A DNA stretch of 64,000 bases. Source: DAOMNO01 sp035443885 (lineage in GTDB: Bacteria; Planctomycetota; Phycisphaerae; Phycisphaerales; SM1A02). Location of the stretch: NCBI GenBank assembly GCA_035443885.1, contig DAOMNO010000002.1, forward strand, positions 247,949-311,948, in the 5' to 3' direction. This document shows positions 58,020 to 64,000 of the stretch, in pieces (the stretch's first letter is position 1; each line of letters opens with the position of its first letter). Below the pieces are notes generated by a model. The model saw only the letters and a list, made by a program, of their open reading frames with translations, had not been told where the DNA came from and searched no databases. Both the position numbers and the translations under genes were made by a program.

Positions 58020-58223
58020 GGGAACCCGCATCCAGCGTTGGGGACTCATCCTGCGCTTCCGTTCGGCCATCGCCCTGAAAAACGCAGTCCGATGCTACCA
58101 TCACACGTTCCGCCACGCACGGCGAGCAGCAACCAAGCCGCATAACGCCGGGCGCAAGGCATGTGTTCATTCATAGATCGGGCCATCACGCCCGGAAACT
58201 GCTGCATTCGAGAGGAGTTCGCC

Positions 58224-58877
58224 ATGCCCTTCACCCTTCCCGACCTGCCCTACCCCGCCGCTGCACTGGAGCCGGTGATCGACACGAGAACCATGGAAAT
58301 CCACCACGGCAAGCACCATGCCACCTACGTCGCCAAGCTCAATGAAGCCCTGGAAGGTGAAGCCGGGCTGAGCGGCAAGTCAATCGAAGCATTGCTCGCC
58401 GACCTTAAGGCCGTCCCCGAAGCCAAACGCGCTGCTGTGCGCAACAACGGTGGCGGCCACTACAACCACACCCTCTTCTGGTCCATCATGGCATCGCCCG
58501 GCAAAGGCGGCGGCGGCACACCATCCGGTGACCTCGCCACCGCCATCACCAGCGCGTTCGGCAGCTTCGATGCCTTCAAGGAGAAATTCGCCGCTGCGGG
58601 TGTTGGCCGCTTCGGCTCCGGCTGGGCGTGGCTTGGCGTCAAGAACGACGGCTCACTGTCCATCTGCTCGACGCCGAATCAGGACAACCCGCTGATGAAT
58701 GGCTTTGTGGATTGCATCTGCACCCCGATCCTCGGCCTCGACGTGTGGGAACATGCGTACTACCTCAACTACCAGAACCGCCGGCCAGACTACATCAAGG
58801 CGTGGTGGGACCTGGTGAGCTGGAAGGCCGTGAGCGATCGCTTCGCCAAAGCCCGCCAAACCGCCGCTGCGATGTGA
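58224..58877 (+). CDS. Superoxide dismutase, Fe/Mn family (Mn-type residues)
   Basis: 217 residues, normal length. Converts superoxide to oxygen and hydrogen peroxide. Metal ligands: H27 (H-H-G-K-H), H82 (N-H-T-L-F-W), D173 and H177 (D-V-W-E-H-A-Y-Y). N-N-G-G-G-H together with Gln153 in N-Q-D-N-P-L fits the Mn-type rather than the Fe-type pattern. No signal peptide. Start 58224 has GAGGAG eight bases upstream; a longer frame to 58161 lacks similarity. Confidence 0.95.
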   Translation: MPFTLPDLPYPAAALEPVIDTRTMEIHHGKHHATYVAKLNEALEGEAGLSGKSIEALLADLKAVPEAKRAAVRNNGGGHYNHTLFWSIMASPGKGGGGTPSGDLATAITSAFGSFDAFKEKFAAAGVGRFGSGWAWLGVKNDGSLSICSTPNQDNPLMNGFVDCICTPILGLDVWEHAYYLNYQNRRPDYIKAWWDLVSWKAVSDRFAKARQTAAAM

Positions 58878-58960
58878 AGAGCGACGAAGAAAGCCGGCAC
58901 AGACAACGCGCACCAGGATGCGCACAAACAGCCGATCGGACATTCGTTTCGCGCATGAAA

Positions 58961-58998
58961 TCGGCGACGCGGCACCTTGCCGCGTCGCCGACTCGTTT
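58961..58998 (+). terminator. Terminator hairpin after the dismutase
   Basis: Perfect 14-bp stem TCGGCGACGCGGCA / TGCCGCGTCGCCGA with loop CCT, then CTCGTTTT. The T run is short and four bases away from the stem. Confidence 0.7.
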
Positions 58999-59023
58999 TA
59001 CGACATCTCATCACTTCTCTCAA

Positions 59024-59468
59024 TCAACCCCAGTGAGCCAGCAATCCCAGCAGGTCAAGGACATCGACATATCCGTCCAGGTTCAGATCCGCAATGCAGC
59101 AGCGGCTCTTGCATTCGCCCCATTGATTCATGAGTATCAGCAGATCCATCACATCAACTACGCCGTCGCCATTCAAGTCTGCGAAAATCAACGGTGCAGC
59201 CGGTACAACGCCAGCCGTTTCAAACGCGCCCATGTCCACGATGGCTGATGTTGGCCCACATCCGTGGCTCACGACATTTGGATTGTCGGTGATGCGGGGG
59301 TTGCCGTCGAAATCAACCGGCCAAAGCTCATTGGTAATGCCGTCGCCATTGAGATCGAACGCATCTGACAACAACGCCCAGTTGTGCCCCGCATCAATAC
59401 AGGGCGACTTGGGCTGAAGCCGAAAGTCCGCAGCGGCTGCACCACGGCGGCGTTGCCAACGGCGCTCG
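59024..59468 (-). pseudogene. Headless secreted dockerin-type gene
   Basis: The reading frame is open from a stop near 59469 to the stop at 59024 but has no credible start. Its sequence begins abruptly, then reads D-F-R-L-Q-P-K-S-P-C-I-D-A-G-H-N, D-L-N-G-D-G, V-D-M-G-A-F-E and two dockerin-type loops (D-L-N-G-D-G-V-V-D-V and D-L-N-L-D-G-Y-V-D-V, each ending W-G). This is the C-terminus of a large right-handed beta-helix protein of the kind common in Phycisphaerae; the N-terminal helix is missing. The break is at about 59430-59450, where an unrelated plus-strand gene fragment begins. Confidence 0.75.
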
Positions 59469-59688
59469 TATCAGCCACCATCTGCGAAGCTGGAGCGACC
59501 GCGCCGATCTGCTCGCGATGCCTGACGACTCAAACGAGCTTCGCGAGACGATCCTGCTTTTGTCCGAGTTCGCAGCAGGCGTGGACCGATGCAGGTGGCG
59601 CATCGCACGACCTGCCCGGCAGGAAATGTGCCTTGAGATCGAAATGACGCTCAGCGCACCTGAATCGACTCGCGCGACGCCCAAGTAA
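59449..59688 (+). pseudogene. Headless plus-strand gene fragment of unknown family
   Basis: About 80 codons ending in TAA at 59688 that read like real protein: S-H-H-L-R-S-W-S-D-R-A-D-L-L, E-L-R-E-T-I-L-L-L-S-E-F and Q-E-M-C-L-E-I-E-M. No start codon with a ribosome binding site is near; upstream the frame runs antisense through the beta-helix fragment. Both fragments have lost their 5-prime ends at the same place, which marks a deletion or rearrangement junction. I do not recognise the family. Confidence 0.5.
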
Positions 59689-59839
59689 CCTGTTCCCGGC
59701 ACGCACCGCATCGCATTAGAACAGCTTCAGTTCATTCATATCGAATATCCGCAGTGTCGGAAGCATTTGGCCACGTCACTTGGCGTCACCCAATTGAGCA
59801 CGCTTCGCAGGTTCCAGCTGGCACAGAACGATGTCCCCG

Positions 59840-59880
59840 GACTAACATAAGAACTGGTACAAACATTGGGGGAAGGTCAG
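59840..59880 (+). mobile_element. IS end (left copy), with remnant of a transposase tail
   Basis: This 41-base stretch matches the right-hand IS end (63585-63625, read on the minus strand) at 33 of 41 positions, including an 11-base start GACTAACATAA and a 13-base end GGGGGAAGGTCAG. In both copies the TAA inside the first block is the stop of a frame ending P-x-L-T, here a decayed transposase tail (about 59720-59850) and on the right an intact one. It is therefore the 3-prime end of a related IS3-family element whose body has been lost. Confidence 0.7.
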
Positions 59881-59884
59881 CCTG

Positions 59885-60004
59885 AACATGCCGTTCAACG
59901 TCGCGGCGGGCAATTCATCGGGTTACAACTACGCATCGGGCCGGCTTGATCACCAAACATACTGCGCTCAAACCCGAATTCTGTTCCAATCAGATGATGA
60001 GTGA
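59885..60004 (+). pseudogene. Fragment resembling a lambda-type phage portal protein
   Basis: Immediately after the IS end the frame reads M-P-F-N-V-A-A-G-N-S-S-G-Y-N-Y, then A-S-G-R-L-D-H-Q-T-Y, which I recognise as a conserved block of lambda-type portal proteins (PF05136), then diverges and stops at 60004. Only about 25 residues are portal-like. A prophage gene appears to have been cut on the left by the IS and on the right by another break. No other phage gene is seen. Confidence 0.55.
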
Positions 60005-60193
60005 ATCTGATAGATTCCGGCCTCTGAGCGGAGGCCCTCAGGATGAAGCGGAAACGATTCCCGCTTGCCCAGCGTTGGCCGGAGGACCGGTTCGCGACGA
60101 TGGTCGCTCTGCTCGGATACGCCAACCAGAGATCGTCTGCCGCGAGATCATGTGTGGGCTTCAACCGCGGATCATGTACAGGGAGATAGCACA
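60005..60193 (+). other. Leader of the RecQ-DprA operon
   Basis: Holds a hairpin GGCCTC-TGAGCG-GAGGCC (about 60018-60036) and a 48-codon frame (60043-60189) that begins M-K-R-K-R-F, like many IS3 orfA proteins, but then shows no transposase similarity. It stops four bases before the helicase ATG. It may be a scrambled IS 5-prime end or a small leader gene; neither is proven. Confidence 0.3.
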
Positions 60194-62299
60194 ATGACCA
60201 CCCCCGAGCAAGATGCAGCGTTGGCCCTGCTCCGCGAGGCGACGGCAATTCCGAATGCCCAGTTTCATGATGGGCAATGGGAAGCGATCGACGCACTTGT
60301 GAACAGACGGGCGCAGCTTCTTGTCGTCGAACGCACGGGCTGGGGCAAGAGCTCGGTCTATTTCATCGCGACCCGTATTCTGCGTGACCGAGGGCGAGGC
60401 CCGACGGTGATCGTCTCGCCGTTACTCGCGTTGATGCGCAACCAGATCGAAGCGGCCGAACGGCTGGGAATCAACGCCCTCACGATCAACTCCACCAATC
60501 GAAAGGAGTGGCTGGCGTATCACGAGGCGATCGCGAACAACAAAGTGGATGCACTCTTGATCTCCCCGGAGCGTCTGGCGAACGACCAATTCGTTGAAGA
60601 GGTATTCGTGCCGCTCGCCAGCAATGTCGGTATGCTCGTGGTCGACGAGGCTCACTGCATTTCCGATTGGGGCCACGACTTCCGCCCGGACTACCGGCGA
60701 TTGGTCAACGTTCTCCAGCGGATGCCGAAGGGTCTGCCCGTTCTCGCAACAACGGCGACTGCGAACGATCGCGTAGTCAACGATATCGTGTCACAGTTGG
60801 GCAACATGGAGACGCAGCGCGGGCCGCTCATGCGGGAGTCGCTGCGGCTTGCGACGTTGCACCTACCGGATCAGGCATCTCGGCTCGCGTGGTTGGCTGA
60901 GCACGTCCCGAACCTACCTGGGACCGGAATCGTCTACGTCTTAACCAAGCGCGACGCAGTACAGGTCGCTGCGTGGCTGAATGACAACGGCATCGACGCC
61001 GCGCCGTACTTCTCAGGTGTGCAGGCAGAGGGATTTGAGAACTCGGACGCCTACCGCCATCACTTGGAGGATCGTCTGTTCAGCAATGACCTCAAGGCAT
61101 TGGTGGCGACCACAGCGCTAGGCATGGGCTACGACAAGCCCGATCTCGGGTTCGTTGTTCACTATCAAGCGCCGGGATCGATCGTCGCGTATTACCAGCA
61201 GGTTGGCCGCGCTGGCCGTGCGATCAATGAAGCGTACGGCATACTCATGGCTGGCAAGGAAGATCATGACATTCACGAGTACTTCCGTAGGACGGCGTTC
61301 CCTTCCGAAGCGCATGTGAGGTCGATACTGGACACGCTGGCTCGCGCGGACGAAATGTCGGTGCTTCAATTGGAGTCTAAAGTGAATCTGCGCCGCGGCC
61401 AGATTGAACACGTGCTGAAGTACCTGTCCGTTGAGAACCCGGCACCCGTGATTAAGCAGGGAGGGAGGTGGGCGCGAACTCCGATCCCTTTCGCGATGAA
61501 CCAAGAACGTACTGATCGCCTGACACAGCAGCGCGAGCTGGAATGGCAAGAAGTACTCGACTACGTCGACAGCGACATCTGCCTGATGCGTTACTTGGCA
61601 GCACGACTGGACGACGAGTTCGCGCAGGACTGCGGATGCTGCTCCGTTTGTGTTGGTGAGGCGATTGTGCCTGTGGGAGTCAGTGTAGAAATGCTGCGAT
61701 CCGCGCAACGGCGCGTGCGGGTATCGGAGTTTCCATTGGAATGCAAGAAACAGGTCGCGCCGGAGGCGTTTCGAGTTTACGGCTTTCGGGGGAATCTGCC
61801 TCAGGAACTACGGGCTGAGACAGGACGGGTGCTGTCGCAGTGGAACGACGCTGGATGGGGCCATCTGGTTGCGGATGGCAAGCATGCCGGTCGTTTGGGC
61901 GATGAACTCGTTGACGCGATCGTGGAGATGATCGAGGAGCGATGGCGGCCGGAGCCACCGCCCGAGTGGGTCACATGTGTGCCGTCACTTCGGCATCCGG
62001 AACTCGTGCCCGAATTTGCGAGGCGCGTTGCCGCGTCTATGAACTTGCCGTTTGTCGAAGCAGTGTGCAAAATCAGGGACAATGAAGCTCAGAAAAGACA
62101 GGAGAACCGATATCACCAGTGTGCAAACCTTGATGGAGCGTTCGGAATCGTCGAAGGTATCCCCGGCACTCCGGTGCTTTTGCTGGATGACATCGTCGAT
62201 TCAGGGTGGACTCTGACCGTGGTGGCTGCCTTGCTTCGCCAATCGGGCAGTGGACCAGTTTTGCCGGTGGCGCTGGCAGCGGCTGGGTCCGGAGACTGA
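60194..62299 (+). CDS. RecQ-type helicase fused to a ComFC-like phosphoribosyltransferase
   Basis: 701 residues. Start at 60194, with AGGGAGA about nine bases upstream. The helicase part (about 1-340) has Walker A T-G-W-G-K-S-S, D-E-A-H-C-I-S-D-W-G-H-D-F-R-P-D-Y (the RecQ aromatic-rich loop), A-T-T-A-T-A and Q-Q-V-G-R-A-G-R-A. A zinc site follows (C-L-M-R-Y...C-G-C-C-S-V-C, about 465-495). The HRDC domain is absent. The last 140 residues resemble ComFC: V-P-S-L-R-H-P-E-L, Q-x-x-R-x-x-N...N-L-D-G-A-F and the PRPP-loop L-L-L-D-D-I-V-D-S-G-W-T-L. It would unwind DNA and may bind PRPP. The dprA-like gene begins one base after its stop. Confidence 0.88.
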   Translation: MTTPEQDAALALLREATAIPNAQFHDGQWEAIDALVNRRAQLLVVERTGWGKSSVYFIATRILRDRGRGPTVIVSPLLALMRNQIEAAERLGINALTINSTNRKEWLAYHEAIANNKVDALLISPERLANDQFVEEVFVPLASNVGMLVVDEAHCISDWGHDFRPDYRRLVNVLQRMPKGLPVLATTATANDRVVNDIVSQLGNMETQRGPLMRESLRLATLHLPDQASRLAWLAEHVPNLPGTGIVYVLTKRDAVQVAAWLNDNGIDAAPYFSGVQAEGFENSDAYRHHLEDRLFSNDLKALVATTALGMGYDKPDLGFVVHYQAPGSIVAYYQQVGRAGRAINEAYGILMAGKEDHDIHEYFRRTAFPSEAHVRSILDTLARADEMSVLQLESKVNLRRGQIEHVLKYLSVENPAPVIKQGGRWARTPIPFAMNQERTDRLTQQRELEWQEVLDYVDSDICLMRYLAARLDDEFAQDCGCCSVCVGEAIVPVGVSVEMLRSAQRRVRVSEFPLECKKQVAPEAFRVYGFRGNLPQELRAETGRVLSQWNDAGWGHLVADGKHAGRLGDELVDAIVEMIEERWRPEPPPEWVTCVPSLRHPELVPEFARRVAASMNLPFVEAVCKIRDNEAQKRQENRYHQCANLDGAFGIVEGIPGTPVLLLDDIVDSGWTLTVVAALLRQSGSGPVLPVALAAAGSGD

Positions 62300-62300
62300 A

Positions 62301-63623
62301 ATGAGCGTGGATACACAGACACAAGCCATCCTGCTGCTTACGGCCCATTTGCAGAAAGACTCTCAGGACGAATTCCGACCGCTGACGGCAAGCGAGTGGA
62401 GTCGCTTCGCCGGCTGGTTGAACGAGCATGGCAAACGACCCGAGGAACTTCTCGAAGTAGGCGATCCGGTGTCTCTGCTTCACGGCTGGGAGGATCGCTC
62501 AGTAACTCACGAGCGTCTGCTCGGGCTATTGGGACGGTCCGCGGCTTTAGGCGTGGCCCTCGAAAAGTGGGAGCGAGCGGGTCTGTGGGTTGTCGCACGA
62601 TCCCATGCAGACTATCCCTCCAAGCTCAAGAAGCGACTCGGGCAGGACTCGCCGGCCGTGTTGATCGGGTATGGGAATCTCCGGATTCTGAACACGCCAG
62701 GAGTCGCGGTCGTTGGCTCGCGTGAAGCGTCGGAGGACGATCTCCGGTTTGCATGGGACCTCGGGCGCAAGATTGCGGAGGAGGGGCACATCGTCGTCTC
62801 TGGTGGCGCACGCGGAGTTGATGAGACTGCGATGCTGGGTTGCATCGAGGCGGGAGGCAAAGCCGCCGGTATTCTCGCGGACAGCCTTCTCAGAGCGGTG
62901 ACGTCGACCAAGTACCGCAACGCGCTAGCGACCGATCAGATAGTCTTGGTATCGCCGTTCAACCCGGAATCCGGGTTCAATGTCGGCAATGCAATGGCGC
63001 GCAACAAATACATCTACTGTTGCGCTGATGCAGCAGTGATCGTTGCGTCGGGCAAAAACAAGGGTGGCACATGGAACGGTGCAGTCGAGGCCTTGCGTGC
63101 TGAATGGGTTCCGGTTTGGGTACGGACGACACCCGACTCACCAGACGGGAACGCATCACTAATTCGCAAGGGTGCCCACGATCTGCGTGATCGACTTACA
63201 GGTCTCCACGAGCTCACCAACTCGACGACTACGCGACGCGACGCCCAAGCCGATCTCTTGTTCAGCGACGATGCGGACTCGGGATCGCACTCTGCGATGG
63301 CCGTGTCAAAGGATGAACGCACGATAGCGCCAACCCCGGCTAGCCCAGCTAACGCCACAATTGCACAGATGTCCTTCGTGGAGTTCTTCGTAGCGCGGCT
63401 GGCGGCCTCCGCTGGCTCTTCCACCAAGACAGCTGACGAGATTGCCAAGATGCTTGAAGTCAAAAAGCCACAAGTGCAAGCGTGGCTCAAAGACGCGACG
63501 CAGCAAGGTTTGGTTGTGAAATCAACCAAGCCCCTTCGGTACCGCGTGGCTAGCGACGTACTCCAGCGGTTCGGTAGTCGCGCACTGACCTTCCCCCAGT
63601 TTTCTTACCGGGGTTTATGTTAG
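62301..63623 (+). CDS. DprA/Smf-family protein with C-terminal winged helix
   Basis: 440 residues from the ATG at 62301 (GGAG six bases upstream, inside the helicase stop). An N-terminal helical domain (about 1-115) precedes the DprA Rossmann/SLOG fold (about 120-300): V-A-V-V-G-S-R-E, I-V-V-S-G-G-A-R-G-V-D-E-T-A, A-R-N-K-Y-I-Y-C-C-A-D-A-A-V-I-V and G-G-T-W-N-G-A. A Ser/Thr/Ala-rich linker joins a winged helix (about 365-430) with T-A-D-E-I-A-K-M-L-E-V. DprA binds single-stranded DNA. The final 13 codons, from about 63583, lie inside the IS end, so the original C-terminus has been replaced. Partner of the helicase-phosphoribosyltransferase. Confidence 0.87.
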   Translation: MSVDTQTQAILLLTAHLQKDSQDEFRPLTASEWSRFAGWLNEHGKRPEELLEVGDPVSLLHGWEDRSVTHERLLGLLGRSAALGVALEKWERAGLWVVARSHADYPSKLKKRLGQDSPAVLIGYGNLRILNTPGVAVVGSREASEDDLRFAWDLGRKIAEEGHIVVSGGARGVDETAMLGCIEAGGKAAGILADSLLRAVTSTKYRNALATDQIVLVSPFNPESGFNVGNAMARNKYIYCCADAAVIVASGKNKGGTWNGAVEALRAEWVPVWVRTTPDSPDGNASLIRKGAHDLRDRLTGLHELTNSTTTRRDAQADLLFSDDADSGSHSAMAVSKDERTIAPTPASPANATIAQMSFVEFFVARLAASAGSSTKTADEIAKMLEVKKPQVQAWLKDATQQGLVVKSTKPLRYRVASDVLQRFGSRALTFPQFSYRGLC

Positions 63624-63625
63624 TC
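63585..63625 (-). mobile_element. IS end (right copy)
   Basis: Minus-strand terminal 41 bases of the IS3-family element, from GACTAACATAA (containing the transposase stop) to GGGGGAAGGTCAG. It is the inverted partner of 59840-59880 and overlaps the last codons of the dprA-like gene. Confidence 0.7.
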
Positions 63626-64000
63626 TTGGTGAGTAGTGTACACCCGATGGAGGCGTGCGCAGCGGAGCGGAGCATGCCTCCATCGGGACGATTGTTTCCG
63701 GGGCAGGTGGCCTGTAGCCCAGCGACGAATGCGGGCGGATCGTGTTGTAATGCACTCGCCAGCGTTCGATCAGCACCTTCGCCTCCTTCAGTGAATAGAA
63801 CATCTCGCCGTTGAGCAACTCATCTCGCAGCTTGCCGTTGAAGCTCTCCACATAGCCGTTCTCCCACGGACTGCCAGGCTCAATATACAACGTCTTCACC
63901 TGCACCTTGCCAAGCCACTCCCGAACCACGCGCGCTGTGAACTCAGGCCCGTTGTCCGATCGAATGTGATCCGGAACGCCACACGTCGCAAACAGCCATG
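63615..64000 (-). CDS. IS3-family transposase, C-terminal part (partial at right edge)
   Basis: The frame enters from the right edge and ends at 63615; about 128 codons are visible. It covers the end of the DDE integrase core: S-D-N-G-P-E-F (second Asp), S-P-W-E-N-G-Y-V-E-S-F-N (catalytic Glu), Y-N-T-I-R-P-H-S-S-L-G-Y and P-P-A-P-E. The remaining, N-terminal part and the other IS end lie outside the window. The tail codes through the terminal repeat. Confidence 0.9.
   Translation of the reverse strand, partial: WLFATCGVPDHIRSDNGPEFTARVVREWLGKVQVKTLYIEPGSPWENGYVESFNGKLRDELLNGEMFYSLKEAKVLIERWRVHYNTIRPHSSLGYRPPAPETIVPMEACSAPLRTPPSGVHYSPRLT

Noticed and set aside
59882..63584. Claim of a proven composite transposon
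   Set aside because: Only the 41-base ends can be compared; the left IS body is gone, the right IS runs out of the window and no target duplication could be checked, so it is kept as a hypothesis only.

Overview
The window reads as a chromosomal segment of a high-GC planctomycete, most like the class Phycisphaerae. Three secreted proteins (ends near 15.4, 24.3 and 59.0 kb) finish with dockerin-type calcium repeats of the form D-x-N-G-D-G...V-D-V-x-D-L-L...W-G, a membrane protein has zinc ribbons of the C-x2-C-x-Y-N-L-R-G type, an ECF sigma factor is paired with a membrane Ser/Thr kinase carrying WD40 repeats, and a Minf_1886-type protein and a DUF2617-type protein are present. These identifications come from remembered family patterns; no database was searched. 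No rRNA or tRNA gene was found.

Layout. 1-6.0 kb: zinc-ribbon membrane protein (cut by the left edge), purQ, a PurS-PurL fusion, and an adenine/cytosine-N4 DNA methyltransferase. 6.0-13.2 kb: small membrane protein, ffh, AI-2E permease, Minf_1886 protein, 3-methyladenine glycosylase, amidohydrolase, OmpA-like lipoprotein. 13.4-19.6 kb: three-repeat secreted protein, MlaE permease, degenerate transglutaminase, HxlR regulator divergent from pirin, globin. 19.6-26.2 kb: WD40 kinase and its ECF sigma factor, then a large secreted dockerin-type protein. 26.9-33.9 kb: ABC-2 exporter, S9 peptidase, thioredoxin, folP, CPA2-like membrane protein. 34.0-42.3 kb: pgpA-pgsA divergent from nuoJKLMN. 42.3-58.9 kb: two related glycine-rich membrane proteins, pheA, Cys-rich secreted protein, plsY, trpE, ABC ATPase-ruvC, YdjY-type lipoprotein, tandem 6-pyruvoyl-tetrahydropterin-synthase-like protein, cyclophilin, HEAT protein, DUF2617, multi-pass membrane protein, superoxide dismutase.

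From about 59.0 kb the character changes. A headless dockerin-type gene and a headless plus-strand gene meet at a rearrangement junction, followed by an insertion-sequence end, a fragment that looks like a lambda-type phage portal protein, and a two-gene operon: a RecQ-type helicase fused to a ComFC-like phosphoribosyltransferase, then a DprA-family protein. The operon is closed on the right by an IS3-family element whose end matches the left IS end over 41 positions (33 identical) in inverted orientation. The pairing of a phosphoribosyltransferase with DprA recalls the ShosTA antiphage toxin-antitoxin system, here with a helicase fused on. This is the best candidate for an under-described system in the window.

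Two genome-wide habits also show. Short tandem repeats with periods of 7, 8 or 11 bases lie between genes and inside conserved genes (purL, nuoM twice, trpE). Many genes have a -10-like box (TACAAT, TACGAT, TATCCT and similar, usually after G-S) only 6-11 bases before the start codon and no ribosome binding site, which suggests frequent leaderless transcription.
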